Below, one piece after another: positions 1 to 9,936 of a stretch of DNA of 64,000 nucleotides. Position 1 is the stretch's first letter; each line of letters starts with the position of its first letter. The DNA comes from an uncultured Bacteroides sp. (lineage in GTDB: Bacteria > Bacteroidota > Bacteroidia > Bacteroidales > UBA932): positions 62,001-126,000 of the forward strand of contig UREV01000001.1 of assembly GCA_900546925.1 (NCBI GenBank), in the 5' to 3' direction. Under the pieces are notes generated by a model that saw nothing but the letters and a program-made list of their open reading frames with translations, was not told the DNA's origin and did no database searches. The position numbers and the translations under genes were made by a program.

Positions 1-99
1 TATAGATGTCTTACCAGTCTTTTCCACCTCCAGGAAATGACACGAGGCCAGAAGCGGCAGCATTGACAGAAAGACTAATATGTTCTTCAGAATTTTCAT
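1..99 (-). CDS. susD: SusD-like outer-membrane lipoprotein, N-terminal fragment
   Basis: Only the first 33 codons lie in the window; the gene runs off the left edge. The ATG is at 99-97 on the minus strand. The product begins with a basic start, a hydrophobic stretch and a lipobox (LLASC, Cys at residue 20), followed by HFLEVEKTGKTSI, the usual beginning of mature SusD proteins. SusD proteins are surface lipoproteins that cap the SusC barrel and capture glycan or peptide ligands. The gene starts 21 bases after the susC stop, so the two form one operon. The substrate cannot be told from this fragment. Confidence 0.85.
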   Translation of the reverse strand, partial: MKILKNILVFLSMLPLLASCHFLEVEKTGKTSI

Positions 100-120
100 T
101 TTCAAATTTCGTTAAATGTC

Positions 121-3100
121 CTAAAAACCGATATTGACTCCCAGTGTCAATGTCCTTGTCCGCGGATAACCATACATCATGGTCTTGTAAGAGTTCAGAC
201 CGCTCTTCTGGTCCGGTGTGAAAATGTAGAGGTTGTCGATGACCATGGATGCCGACGCGCTCTTCAGACGCAGTCTAGTAAGCACCTTGTCAGGAATGTT
301 GTAAGTCAGCGCCACGTTGGTCAAATCGAAGTTGGTCCTGTTGTAAATGAACCTTGTGGAGTTCATCGCCGACTTGCTCGAAAGCTGAGAAACTTTCGGG
401 AACTTCGAAGGCACTCCAGGCGTCGTCCATCTGTATTTGTAGACCTCCACAGCCTGATTTGCGCTTATGATGTCGTAACCGTCCTTAAAATAGATGCTCG
501 CATAGGTAGGCAATGCGTAACCGCCTATCAGATAATTGATTTGGAACGAGAGTGTCCAGTTCTTCCAGCTGAGATTGTTTACGAGTCCTCCGCTCAGAAG
601 AGGCGTCTTGCTCTTGTACGGCACCCTGTTCGCAGTGCTGAAAGTGCGGGTGATATTGCCGTTCTTGTCATACCACATAGGCGAACCGTCGCTCGGATCT
701 ACGCCTGCCCAGCGCACGAGATTCCAAGTCTGCGAATCATACCCCTCCATCCACGCATAAGAACCGAAGCTGGTCGGGACCCCGTTGTATAACTCGAGAA
801 TCTTGTTCGAGTTGTGCGCGATGTTGAAGTTCGTCGTCCAAGTGAAGTTCTTCCTCGCGAAATTCGTGCTGGAAAGGTTTAGTTCAATGCCGCTGTTTCT
901 CATTCTTCCTATGTTGGAAGATATTCTGTCTGAGGATAATACGCGTGAAACGTAGATTTTGCTCAACATGTCGCTGGTGACGTTGTTATAATATTCCAGC
1001 TCGATGTCTATAATCTTGCGGAGCTCGATACGTACACCGGCATTGACCATCCTGGTCTTCTCCCATGAAAGGCCGGGATTTGGTACAGAGCCGATTACGG
1101 CTCCGGTGCTGCCGGCATATGAGTAACTGCTGCCATAGACGTAGGTGCCGTCCGCGCCGGAAGTGTCCACTCGCGAGTTTCCTGTGAATCCGTACGAGGC
1201 CTTGAGTTTCAGCATCTTTATCCGCTCGTTGTGGAAGAACTTTTCTTTATGGATGTTCCACGACAGGCCGGCTGACCAGAAGTTCGACCAACGGGAGTAT
1301 TCACCGAAGTCGGAGTTTCCGTCACGCCTAATGTTGAACGAGGCGTAATATCTTGAATCATAAGAATATACGGCTCTTCCGAGAAAAGACATCTTGCGCT
1401 CGATATTCGCCGAACTGTAGCCCTTTCTGGAAGCTTCATCCGCATAACCGACTTCCTGGATATTGTCATTCATGAATCCGCTTCCGGTAGCGTACAAGGT
1501 CTGATATTTGACCTGTCTCAACTCGATGCCGGCATAAGCGCTGACGCTATGTTTCTCCGCGAATTTCCTGTCGAAGTTAAGCCTCTCGACATTTGTCCAG
1601 TTCATATATGACGCGTCAGCCCTGCGGGAACTGCCCTTCGGATTGCCCGCCGAATCCATACCGTTCAGCGTCAGTCGGGAGTAGTAGATATCCTCATGAC
1701 TATGGGTATAGTCGATGGCGTATTGTGATGTAAACTTCAATCCGTCAATGATTTTGGCTTCCAGCGAGAAGTTGGCGGAAGTCACCACGGAACGCTGTTT
1801 GTTCGTGTCGGCCTCACGGGAAGGCACCTCGTTCTTCGTGAACTTCTGCATGACCCAGCCTCCGGATGAATAGACCTTATTATAAAGCCTGAACGACCCG
1901 TCACTCATATACGGCTCCAAAATCGGAAGCGTCTCGAGGAATCCCCTGTAAAGCGGGAAAAGGTCATTAGTATTATAGGAAGCGGAAAGCTGCGCGTTGA
2001 GTTTCAGCCATTTCGTAAAATCGAAAGTATTCCTGGTCCTGAAAGAAAAGCGCTGCTGGCTGTCACCCTTCACGGTGTTGTTCGTCTGATAGTAAGAGCC
2101 TGTTACATAATTGGATGTCTTCTCCGTACCGCTCGTAAGAGACAAGTCTGCGTACAGATTTGTACCGACACCCAGATACTCTTTCGACCAATCGGTATCC
2201 GTCGTGGAATATGTGTTGTAATCGTTGTCCTGATACGGGAAATTGGCCAGGCTATTTCCGGCATTGACCCAAGCCTCCTTCGCGACAGTGAGGTACTGCT
2301 CCTGGCTCATCATCCGGAATTGCGTACTTTTATCGATGGTGGCGACGCCGAAATTTACCCTCGCACTGACAGTGAGCGGCTTGTTCTTGGAACCTGATTT
2401 GGTGGTTACGAGGATGACTCCGTTGGATCCGTCGGCACCGTAAATCGTCACCTGGTCGGCATCTTTTAAAACTGTAATCGATTCTATATCATCAGGATTC
2501 AGATACGAAAGCGGTGATACGGTATAAGAAGTCCCCACCATCTGATTCGTCCTTCCGCCAGTGTAGACCGGCACCCCGTCGATAACCCAGAGAGGCTCGT
2601 TCGACGCGCTCAACGAAGCCTCGCCCCTGATTCGGGTCTCGTAACGGCTTCGGGTCGTGCCTGCGGCATCTGTGTTCGGTTCAATGCTCATACCCGGAAC
2701 GAGTCCGCTAAGGAGATTGTCAATGCGGGTTTTCGGTTTGTCTTTAAGCTGGTCTGCATTCACCTGAAACGCACTTCCGATCAGATCTTCACGGCTTTGC
2801 TTGGTACCGTAAGCGCCGACGATCACGGAACCGTCCAGTTCATTATCCTGTTCCAGGCGGACGTTCAGTTTCCTCTGATAACTGACGGTAATCTCCTTTG
2901 TGCGCATTCCAAGATATTGGAATACAAGTACATAAGACTCTCCTTCGCTTGGAGCCTTTATGCTGTAGTTTCCGTCGATGTCCGCAGTGGTTCCGATTTT
3001 GGTCCCTTTTATCATTACACTTGCCCCTGCCAACGGTTCTCCGTCGACTGTGGATATCTTTCCTGTGACCTTATCTGCAGCTGTTTCAGGGGAGGTTTCG

Positions 3101-3222
3101 GTCAGAGCAGACCCCGCGAAAAACTTATCGACTTCCGACGCCTGAACAGTCGGTGACGAAAACGATAAACATAAGACAGTCAGAGCGATCTGACTGCGCA
3201 ATATTTGCCTAGTCCATTTCAT
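121..3222 (-). CDS. susC: SusC-like TonB-dependent outer-membrane transporter
   Basis: 1033 residues. The order seen is a signal peptide (about 1-28, ending PTVQA), a carboxypeptidase-like regulatory beta-sandwich (about 50-130, VTGKISTVDGEPLAGASV), a TonB plug (about 135-270, with the SusC-typical LLSGLVPGMSIEPN and PLWVIDGVPVYTG), and a long beta-barrel ending in NIGF. Length and motifs are typical of SusC. These proteins import ligands captured by SusD, using energy from TonB. The start was chosen because it is the only Met before the signal peptide. The -7 box TATATTTG ends only 7 bases before this ATG, so the mRNA may have almost no 5' leader. Substrate unknown; no glycoside hydrolase lies on this side of the window. 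Confidence 0.95.
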   Translation of the reverse strand: MKWTRQILRSQIALTVLCLSFSSPTVQASEVDKFFAGSALTETSPETAADKVTGKISTVDGEPLAGASVMIKGTKIGTTADIDGNYSIKAPSEGESYVLVFQYLGMRTKEITVSYQRKLNVRLEQDNELDGSVIVGAYGTKQSREDLIGSAFQVNADQLKDKPKTRIDNLLSGLVPGMSIEPNTDAAGTTRSRYETRIRGEASLSASNEPLWVIDGVPVYTGGRTNQMVGTSYTVSPLSYLNPDDIESITVLKDADQVTIYGADGSNGVILVTTKSGSKNKPLTVSARVNFGVATIDKSTQFRMMSQEQYLTVAKEAWVNAGNSLANFPYQDNDYNTYSTTDTDWSKEYLGVGTNLYADLSLTSGTEKTSNYVTGSYYQTNNTVKGDSQQRFSFRTRNTFDFTKWLKLNAQLSASYNTNDLFPLYRGFLETLPILEPYMSDGSFRLYNKVYSSGGWVMQKFTKNEVPSREADTNKQRSVVTSANFSLEAKIIDGLKFTSQYAIDYTHSHEDIYYSRLTLNGMDSAGNPKGSSRRADASYMNWTNVERLNFDRKFAEKHSVSAYAGIELRQVKYQTLYATGSGFMNDNIQEVGYADEASRKGYSSANIERKMSFLGRAVYSYDSRYYASFNIRRDGNSDFGEYSRWSNFWSAGLSWNIHKEKFFHNERIKMLKLKASYGFTGNSRVDTSGADGTYVYGSSYSYAGSTGAVIGSVPNPGLSWEKTRMVNAGVRIELRKIIDIELEYYNNVTSDMLSKIYVSRVLSSDRISSNIGRMRNSGIELNLSSTNFARKNFTWTTNFNIAHNSNKILELYNGVPTSFGSYAWMEGYDSQTWNLVRWAGVDPSDGSPMWYDKNGNITRTFSTANRVPYKSKTPLLSGGLVNNLSWKNWTLSFQINYLIGGYALPTYASIYFKDGYDIISANQAVEVYKYRWTTPGVPSKFPKVSQLSSKSAMNSTRFIYNRTNFDLTNVALTYNIPDKVLTRLRLKSASASMVIDNLYIFTPDQKSGLNSYKTMMYGYPRTRTLTLGVNIGF

Positions 3223-3229
3223 ACACCAG

Positions 3230-3237
3230 CAAATATA
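3230..3237 (-). promoter_or_regulatory. TAnnTTTG promoter of susC
   Basis: TATATTTG on the minus strand matches the Bacteroidota -7 consensus TAnnTTTG. It lies 7 bases upstream of the susC ATG, unusually close. Confidence 0.6.
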
Positions 3238-3271
3238 GCAAATAATTTAGATTATCTCCACCGCTTTTTGT

Positions 3272-3279
3272 TATTTTTG
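3272..3279 (+). promoter_or_regulatory. TAnnTTTG promoter of aroB
   Basis: TATTTTTG on the plus strand, 25 bases before the aroB ATG; the position suits a short 5' leader. Confidence 0.55.
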
Positions 3280-3304
3280 CATCATTACTCTAAACTATCG
3301 AAAA

Positions 3305-4414
3305 ATGGCAATTTGCAGAATTTACTCAGGACGTAAAGCTGAGGGCGTCGCAGAATACCTCAGGGAATATCCTGCAGTCTATATAATAACGGACAAAAAC
3401 ACTGAAAACTTCGCTGTCGCAGTAGCGAGATCGCTCCCTGAAAATTTCCGCGGAACTTTTACGTTGGAAGCCGATGAACTTGGCAAAACCATGGACAACA
3501 TCCTGAAAATCTGCGCCTGGCTTCTGGAAAACCATGCCGACAGAAATGCCATGCTTCTCGGGATCGGAGGTGGCATAACCACTGATATGACGGGATTTAC
3601 AGCATCCATATACAAGAGAGGAATCCGTTTCGCCTACCTTCCGACCACATTCCTGTCCCAAGTCGACGCGGCCATCGGCGGAAAAACCGGAGTTAACTTC
3701 GAAAACTATAAAAATATTCTCGGTGTCATAAGGCAGCCGGAATTTACCTACGTCTGCCCTGAAGTTCTGGGGACATTGACCTACAGAGACTTCCTTTCAG
3801 GGGCGGCTGAGCTGGTCAAGACTTTCATCATCGACGATTCGGGCGATAATTACGAGAAGGCCGTCACGATTCTTTCCGAGATTCACGACGCGACCGACCA
3901 CACGAGCGCTATCGCGTCGCACCACGCTGAACTTGAGGAACTTATAGCGGCTGCTGCGAGGGTGAAAGCCGGTGTCGTGGAGCGCGACGAGTTCGAGATG
4001 GGCGAGCGCCGCAAGCTGAACCTCGGCCACACCTTCGCCCACGCCATCGAATGGGAGGCGCACAATCGCGAGCAGTCCATGGGTGGGGTCAATGCCGGTG
4101 TCCACGTGATTTCTCATGGCGAAGCCGTCGCTATGGGCATGATCATGGCAGCTGAAGCATCAGAATATTACTATGCGGATGATAAATCGCAACCTGTTGC
4201 AGCACAGGGTATTGTAAAAAAACTTACAGAGGATTTCAGACGTTGCGGACTCCCTGTGGAATGTCCATATCCGATAACTGCGCTTGCCGAGGCCATGAAA
4301 AAAGACAAGAAATCCGAAAACGGAATAGTACACTTTATACTTATCCGTGCCATCGGTGATGTCCGTATCGAAGACCTTCCTGTGGATGATGTTGTAAGTT
4401 GGATTTCCAAGTAA
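3305..4414 (+). CDS. aroB: 3-dehydroquinate synthase
   Basis: Second step of the shikimate pathway: DAHP to 3-dehydroquinate, NAD- and metal-dependent, cytosolic. 369 residues, normal for the family. Visible motifs are the NAD-binding GIGGGITTDMTGFTAS, the LPTTFLSQVDAAIGGKTGVN block with the conserved Lys/Asn, and metal-ligand regions with Glu in the SGAAELVKTF segment and His in NLGHTFAHAIE and SHGEAVAMG. It is first in a run aroB, aroDA, aroC on one strand, although aroDA also has its own promoter-like site. One (G/T)GTCAATG(C/T) word lies in frame as Val-Asn-Ala near 4088. Confidence 0.96.
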   Translation: MAICRIYSGRKAEGVAEYLREYPAVYIITDKNTENFAVAVARSLPENFRGTFTLEADELGKTMDNILKICAWLLENHADRNAMLLGIGGGITTDMTGFTASIYKRGIRFAYLPTTFLSQVDAAIGGKTGVNFENYKNILGVIRQPEFTYVCPEVLGTLTYRDFLSGAAELVKTFIIDDSGDNYEKAVTILSEIHDATDHTSAIASHHAELEELIAAAARVKAGVVERDEFEMGERRKLNLGHTFAHAIEWEAHNREQSMGGVNAGVHVISHGEAVAMGMIMAAEASEYYYADDKSQPVAAQGIVKKLTEDFRRCGLPVECPYPITALAEAMKKDKKSENGIVHFILIRAIGDVRIEDLPVDDVVSWISK

Positions 4415-4437
4415 TCGGAAAGCTGACCCTCTCGGCC

Positions 4438-4468
4438 TTTGACTCAAGGTGAAAAATAATTATCTTTG
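4438..4468 (+). promoter_or_regulatory. -33/-7 promoter upstream of the aroD-aroA fusion
   Basis: TTTG at 4438-4441 and TATCTTTG at 4461-4468 with 19 bases between them, the textbook Bacteroidota -33/-7 layout. The fused aroDA gene starts 20 bases further on. Confidence 0.65.
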
Positions 4469-4488
4469 TAAGTTATATTTTTTGATAA

Positions 4489-6576
4489 ATGATTTGCACG
4501 ACAATACAATATAAAACTCTGGACGAGATTTACGACATTCTCGCAAGCGGTGAGATCGAAATGGCGGAAATCCGTCTGGACAGGTGCACCCTTACCCAGG
4601 ATGAAACAGAAGAACTTTTTTCCACATCGGATGTGCCGCTCGTTGCCACATGCCGTGTAAGTGAAATCAGGGAAAAGTTGGATGCGGAAGATGCAGAACA
4701 GAAGCAGGACGACAAGAAATTGGACACGAAAGCAGCACAAGAAGCTGAGTCAAGGCTCATTACGGCCATTCATGCCGGAGCAGCCTTTGCTGATCTCGAA
4801 ATTGAGGCCCCGGCCATGATGTCCAAACGAATCCGCAGGGAAACCAGAGAATGCGGTACTGTTCTCGTCCGTTCATATCACGATTTTATGGGCACTGATT
4901 CTCTCGAAGCTCTCAAAGCGCTGACAGAGAAGTGTTTCGCATTGGGTGCAGATATCGCCAAAATAGTTACCACAGCTACTGAAGAAGGAAAAGACAGAGT
5001 CCTGTCTCTCTATGACAGTTTCGAACCGGGAAAGCTCATAGCATTCTCTATGGGTGAACTCGGACGTGATACCAGAGTAAACTGCCTTGCAAAAGGTGCT
5101 CCTTATACATATGCCGCTCTGACAGAAGAAGATGCGGCTGCTCCTGGACAGATCAGCACTACTGAGATGTGCCGTCTGGTTTATGGTGACAGATGTTTCG
5201 TAGGCGGAATGCCGGTGACCATGCCATCCTCCAAGAGTTTTGCGCAGAGAGCCATAATCGCTGCTGCACTCGCCGAAGGAACGTCAGTTCTCCGCGGATA
5301 TTCTCCATGTGGAGACAACGAGTCGGCTGTTTCCGTGGCCAGAGCGCTCGGAGCAGAAGTCACGGTCGGCATTTCGTATAAAGACGGAAAGGTGACCAAA
5401 GACTCATCGGCATTGACCATAAAAGGAATAGGCGCGGCGAAGAAATCGTTGACCCTCAGCGAATTGCATACCGGCGAGTCGGGGCTTCTTACACGAATGA
5501 TGATTCCGCTCATCTCGATGATAGGGCCGGGAAAAGTTCACATCACCGGCGAAAAGACATTGACCCGCAGACCGCTGAAAGGCGCAAAAGAAATTATGGG
5601 CGCGTTCGGGGTAGGACTCGTGCCGGATGAGGCGCACGAGAGCGAGGAAGTGTTTGTCCCATTGACTGTTGAGGGTTGTGTCAATGCCGGCAAAACGGAG
5701 GTTTCCGGCGCTGGCGGTTCGCAGCTCATTTCCGGTCTGCTGATGGCGTTGCCGTTCGCGGAGGAAGATACGGTGATTCATCTTAAAGACCCTAAGAGCA
5801 TACCTTACTTGTTCATTACTATGGATGTCCTGAAGGCATTCGGCGTGAAAGTCTGGTGTGACATGGAAGGGGACAAGGAGTTCGCGGAGTCGCAGGATTG
5901 GAACGACTGCACCGGTATGACATTGCATATCAAGGGCGGACAGAAATATGTCGCTGCAGAAATGGATATAGAGGGCGACTGGAGCTCAGCATCGAACTTC
6001 CTCGTGGCAGGGGCGGTGTTCGGCAGAGTGGACCTGAAGGGTCTCGATACACGTTCTCTCCAGGCGGACCTTTCCATAATGGACATCCTCATGGAGGCCG
6101 GCGCAAGCCTCTCGCAGCTCGGTGACGATGATCCGAAAGGCGATATTCATGTCCAGAGAGCTCCTCTGAGTGCGTTCGAAGTGGATGCCAACAACTGCCC
6201 TGATTTGTTCCCGATTATTTCTGTGCTCGCGGCTTTCTGTCAGGGTACCAGCAAGATAGGCGGTGTCGGGCGACTCGCAAACAAGGAAAGTGACAGAGGA
6301 AAAGCCATCCTCGACATGCTTCTTCAGATGGGTGTAAAGGCCAAGATTTCCGGTGACAAGATGATAATCGAAGGACATTCTCTTGCTCAGAGACAGCTCA
6401 CCGGTAAGATGTTGCGCGGAGGGTCATATACTTCCAACCATGATCACCGTATGGTGATGGCGCTCAAGGTGGCAGAACTGGGAGCGGACAGTCCGATAGT
6501 TATAGATGATACGGACTGTGTTACCAAATCATTCCCGACTTTCTTCGAACTTTTCGGGAAAATAATTAACAAGTAG
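4489..6576 (+). CDS. aroDA: Fused type I 3-dehydroquinate dehydratase / EPSP synthase
   Basis: 695 residues, two enzymes in one chain. Residues 1 to about 225 are a type I dehydroquinase (step 3): the EIRLD strand, RSYHDF with the catalytic His, and AKIVTTA with the Schiff-base Lys. Residues about 235-695 are EPSP synthase (step 6): MPSSKSFAQRAI with the PEP/S3P-binding Lys-Ser-Arg, the TGESG segment, NCPDLFPI with the catalytic Asp, NKESDR, and a C-terminal DTDCVTKSFP. The linker is short. No stop or frameshift separates the halves, so the fusion is real in this sequence. It is followed 20 bases later by aroC. The shikimate dehydrogenase and kinase are not in the window. Confidence 0.93.
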   Translation: MICTTIQYKTLDEIYDILASGEIEMAEIRLDRCTLTQDETEELFSTSDVPLVATCRVSEIREKLDAEDAEQKQDDKKLDTKAAQEAESRLITAIHAGAAFADLEIEAPAMMSKRIRRETRECGTVLVRSYHDFMGTDSLEALKALTEKCFALGADIAKIVTTATEEGKDRVLSLYDSFEPGKLIAFSMGELGRDTRVNCLAKGAPYTYAALTEEDAAAPGQISTTEMCRLVYGDRCFVGGMPVTMPSSKSFAQRAIIAAALAEGTSVLRGYSPCGDNESAVSVARALGAEVTVGISYKDGKVTKDSSALTIKGIGAAKKSLTLSELHTGESGLLTRMMIPLISMIGPGKVHITGEKTLTRRPLKGAKEIMGAFGVGLVPDEAHESEEVFVPLTVEGCVNAGKTEVSGAGGSQLISGLLMALPFAEEDTVIHLKDPKSIPYLFITMDVLKAFGVKVWCDMEGDKEFAESQDWNDCTGMTLHIKGGQKYVAAEMDIEGDWSSASNFLVAGAVFGRVDLKGLDTRSLQADLSIMDILMEAGASLSQLGDDDPKGDIHVQRAPLSAFEVDANNCPDLFPIISVLAAFCQGTSKIGGVGRLANKESDRGKAILDMLLQMGVKAKISGDKMIIEGHSLAQRQLTGKMLRGGSYTSNHDHRMVMALKVAELGADSPIVIDDTDCVTKSFPTFFELFGKIINK

Positions 6577-6596
6577 GATAAATAATTGGATATAAA

Positions 6597-7676
6597 ATGG
6601 ATACGTTCGGTAGAAAATTCAGGGTTTCGATATTCGGAGAATCTCACGGAGATGGGATAGGCGTGGTGCTGGACGGCGTTCAGCCAGGAATCTCTCTCCA
6701 GAAAGAAGATTTCACCGAGGATATTTTGCGCCGTAAGAGCGGACCTAAGGGAACCACGCCGAGAATCGAGGCTGATGAACCGGAGATATTGAGCGGCGTT
6801 TTCAACGGATATACTACCGGTGCTCCATTGGCTATTATTTTTAGGAATCAGAACACCAAATCCGGTGATTATAAGCTGTTCAACGATATGCCGCGTCCTG
6901 GACATGCAGATTATACTGCCAGTGTCAAGTGGCTGGATTTCAACGATCCGCGTGGAGGAGGACATTTCTCCGGAAGACTTACACTTCCTATCGTGGCAGC
7001 CGGTGTGATCGCCAAGAAGATGTGTGTGTGCTCGATTAAGGCTAGAATCCTCGAAGTCGGGGGAGTGAGCAGGGAAGACGCCCTGAAGACATTGACCCAG
7101 GAAGAAATAGGAGGCGTGGATACCGAACTGCTCTCACCGTCATTGATCTGGAAAGAGGTGCTGAACAAGGTGATTCTGGAGAAAGATTCGGTCGGCGGCG
7201 TGGTGGAATGTCGCGTGGATGGTGTGCCTGCTGGTGTGGGCGAGCCTTTCTTCGATTCGGTGGAATCCCTTGTGTCTCACGCGATTTTTGCGATTCCGGG
7301 AGTGCGTGGCATAGAATTCGGAGACGGATTTCAGGCGGCCAGGATGAAGGGTTCGGAACATAATGATCCTTTCGACTGTGTAGGCGGGGACGATGTCTGT
7401 GCCTGCTGGTCTAAGGACCCTGAAGTTTGTCATCCGTCGAAAAACGGAGCCGGTGGAGTGAATGGCGGAATCACTAATGGTAATCCGATAGTTTTCCGTG
7501 TGGCATTCAAGCCTACATCCAGCATTGGAAAGGCTCAGGAGACATTCAATTTCACTACCGGAAAGATGGAGACTCTGGAGATTCCTGGAAGACATGACGC
7601 TTGTTTCGCGCTGCGTACACCGCCTGTGGTAGAGGCCATGACAGCTATCGTGCTTGCGGATTTGATGGCGCTGTAA
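6597..7676 (+). CDS. aroC: Chorismate synthase
   Basis: Last step of the common aromatic pathway: EPSP to chorismate, needing reduced FMN. 359 residues, full length. Signature regions include the N-terminal FGESHGDGIGVVLDG, RPGHADYTASVKW, GGGHFSGRLT and the C-terminal GRHDACFALRTPPVVEAM. Twenty bases after aroDA, so probably cotranscribed. No flavin reductase is nearby. Confidence 0.97.
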   Translation: MDTFGRKFRVSIFGESHGDGIGVVLDGVQPGISLQKEDFTEDILRRKSGPKGTTPRIEADEPEILSGVFNGYTTGAPLAIIFRNQNTKSGDYKLFNDMPRPGHADYTASVKWLDFNDPRGGGHFSGRLTLPIVAAGVIAKKMCVCSIKARILEVGGVSREDALKTLTQEEIGGVDTELLSPSLIWKEVLNKVILEKDSVGGVVECRVDGVPAGVGEPFFDSVESLVSHAIFAIPGVRGIEFGDGFQAARMKGSEHNDPFDCVGGDDVCACWSKDPEVCHPSKNGAGGVNGGITNGNPIVFRVAFKPTSSIGKAQETFNFTTGKMETLEIPGRHDACFALRTPPVVEAMTAIVLADLMAL

Positions 7677-7750
7677 ATGGTTGGAATTCAGGGTGTTGGT
7701 GAGCTTGTGGGAATTTGATGACATGAAATAACAGATACTAAGTATTTATT

Positions 7751-9196
7751 ATGGATATTAAAGAAGAGAAGGAACTGCTTCAAGACATAACGAAGAAAGA
7801 ATACAAGGAAGGCTTCGTGACGGATGTCGACCAGGACTTTATACCTAAGGGCCTGAATGAGGACATCGTGCGTATGATTTCCGCGAGGAAAGAGGAGCCG
7901 CAGTGGCTGTTGGACTTCCGCTTGGACGCATTCCGCAAATGGAAGAAAATGGAGATGCCTGACTGGGGACATCTGGATATGCCACATATTGATTATCAGG
8001 ATATTATATATTATGCTGCTCCGAAGAAAGACTCTGACAGGCCTAAGGAGATAGATCCGAAACTTGCAGAGACCTTCGACAAACTCGGTATTCCTCTGCG
8101 TGAGCGCGATATGTTGGCGGGAGTGGCTGCCGTGGATGCCGTATTCGACTCTGTATCAGTCGCCACGACATTCCGTAAGGAGCTTGCTGAGCGCGGAATT
8201 ATCTTCTGCTCGTTCAGTGAGGCCGTGAAGGATCATCCGGACCTTGTGCGCAAGTATCTTGCTACAGTAGTGCCGTCGGGGGACAACTATTTTGCAGCAT
8301 TGAACTCAGCCGTATTCAGTGACGGATCATTCTGTTATATCCCGAAAGGCGTGCGCTGCCCGATGGAACTTTCCAGCTATTTCCGTATCAATGCGAAGGG
8401 AACAGGTCAGTTCGAGAGGACTCTCATCGTGGCAGACGAAGGTTCTACCCTGAGCTATATGGAGGGTTGTACCGCTCCTATGCGTGACGAGAACCAGCTT
8501 CATGCGGCGGTGGTGGAAATCGTGGCCATGAAAGATGCCGATGTGAAATACAGCACGGTCCAGAACTGGTATCCGGGCGATGAAAACGGAAAGGGCGGTA
8601 TTCTTAACCTCGTGACTAAGAGGGGAATATGTATGGAAGGTGCTCATCTGTCATGGACACAGGTCGAGACAGGTTCCGCCATAACATGGAAATATCCAAG
8701 TACCATATTGAAAGGTGATTACTCTTCTTCCGAGTTTTATTCGGTCGCTGTGACCAACAATTACCAGCAGGCTGATACCGGAACCAAGATGATTCATATC
8801 GGAAAGGGCACGAAGAGCCGTATCGTCAGCAAAGGAATTTCTGCAGGACATAGCCAGAACAGCTATCGTGGTCTTGTACGTATGCTTCCGGGCGCTGCCG
8901 GAGCCCGTAACTTCTCGCAGTGTGACAGCTTGCTTATCGGTTCGCTCTGCGGTGCGCACACCTTCCCTGACGTCAGAAGTGACAACGCTACTGCTGTCGT
9001 GGAGCATGAGGCTACCACATCCAAGATCAACGAGGACCAGCTCTTCTACTGCAATCAGCGCGGAATCGGTCCTGAAGATGCTGTCGGCCTGATTGTGAAC
9101 GGATATGCGCGTGAGGTGCTGAGCAAATTGCCGATGGAGTTCGCTGTGGAAGCGCAGAAACTTCTTCAGGTATCTCTCGAAGGTTCAGTAGGTTAG
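7751..9196 (+). CDS. sufB: Fe-S cluster assembly scaffold SufB
   Basis: 481 residues. SufB is the scaffold subunit of the SufBC2D complex on which Fe-S clusters form in the cytosol. Seen are the SufB-type core ([37 protein letters not shown]), [12 protein letters not shown] and the C-terminal [21 protein letters not shown]. The start gives [12 protein letters not shown], in line with homologues. sufC and sufD are 7.5 kb away on the same strand, beyond a minus-strand thiamine operon. No cysteine desulfurase gene (sufS) or sufU is in the window. None of the (G/T)GTCAATG(C/T) words falls in this gene. Confidence 0.96.
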   Translation: MDIKEEKELLQDITKKEYKEGFVTDVDQDFIPKGLNEDIVRMISARKEEPQWLLDFRLDAFRKWKKMEMPDWGHLDMPHIDYQDIIYYAAPKKDSDRPKEIDPKLAETFDKLGIPLRERDMLAGVAAVDAVFDSVSVATTFRKELAERGIIFCSFSEAVKDHPDLVRKYLATVVPSGDNYFAALNSAVFSDGSFCYIPKGVRCPMELSSYFRINAKGTGQFERTLIVADEGSTLSYMEGCTAPMRDENQLHAAVVEIVAMKDADVKYSTVQNWYPGDENGKGGILNLVTKRGICMEGAHLSWTQVETGSAITWKYPSTILKGDYSSSEFYSVAVTNNYQQADTGTKMIHIGKGTKSRIVSKGISAGHSQNSYRGLVRMLPGAAGARNFSQCDSLLIGSLCGAHTFPDVRSDNATAVVEHEATTSKINEDQLFYCNQRGIGPEDAVGLIVNGYAREVLSKLPMEFAVEAQKLLQVSLEGSVG

Positions 9197-9279
9197 TAGA
9201 ATACAATGCTTATGGCATATACATCTGTCCCATTTGAAGACATATTCGTTTGGGGTAGATATTTAAGTGAAGTAAACAA

Positions 9280-9936
9280 ATGGATTGGATAAATTTTACA
9301 TTATTCACTATAGGCGGGGACACACCTGTCCTCCTCATAGACCTGCTTACATCCGTAATAGGTCTTACCTGTGTGTTCCTCGCAGGACGCAACAGCAAAT
9401 ATAATTTCTGGGTAGGTTATCTCTACTCTGTACTCCTGTTCCTGATGTTCTGGAACAAGAACCTTTACGCGAACCTCCTTCTTCAGCCTATTTCGTTGGG
9501 AATCAATGTTCTCGGACATTATCGCTGGACTCATCCGCGTAAGGACGAGCAGAGCTCTGAAGACAGTAACTCGCTGAAAGTCACTATGTTGTCATGGAAG
9601 CAGCGTATCATCGCCATCGCTTCCGTGTTCGTTATAGCGGCAGGCTGGGGCTGGTTCATCAGTCTGGTAGGCAACGTAGTTTTCCCCGGAAAGATTCCTT
9701 CAGATCCGGTGCCTTACCTGGATGCCTGCGTGACCGTACTCATCCTCGTGGCGCAGTTCCTTTCAGCACTGAAAAAATGGGATTGCTGGATAGCATGGCT
9801 CATGGTAAATGTATTCCAGCTCGCGATGCATATCTCTGTAGGCCACGTATTTATGCCGGTTGTCTGCGGCCTCTACCTCATTAATGGAGTGTGGTCGCTC
9901 ATCACTTGGTCAGGCCTTTACAAGAAAAAAGCTTAA
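9280..9936 (+). CDS. PnuC-family vitamin transporter (PnuT thiamine or PnuC nicotinamide riboside type)
   Basis: 218 residues with about seven hydrophobic segments and the PnuC layout (LLTSVIGLTCVFLAGRNSKYNFWVGYLYSVL, LYANLLLQPISLGINVLGHYRW, DAC near the sixth segment). The family imports a vitamin by facilitated diffusion and traps it by phosphorylation. Its 3' end overlaps the convergent thiamine operon by 4 bases. In Bacteroidota, PnuT-type thiamine transporters often sit beside thiamine genes, so thiamine is my first guess. No TPP riboswitch lies in the 83-base gap upstream, so nicotinamide riboside remains possible. Confidence 0.8.
   Translation: MDWINFTLFTIGGDTPVLLIDLLTSVIGLTCVFLAGRNSKYNFWVGYLYSVLLFLMFWNKNLYANLLLQPISLGINVLGHYRWTHPRKDEQSSEDSNSLKVTMLSWKQRIIAIASVFVIAAGWGWFISLVGNVVFPGKIPSDPVPYLDACVTVLILVAQFLSALKKWDCWIAWLMVNVFQLAMHISVGHVFMPVVCGLYLINGVWSLITWSGLYKKKA

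Noticed and set aside
9206..9292. 28-codon frame between sufB and the PnuC-like gene, overlapping the latter's start
   Set aside because: No enrichment for any amino acid and no hairpin of leader type; likely chance.
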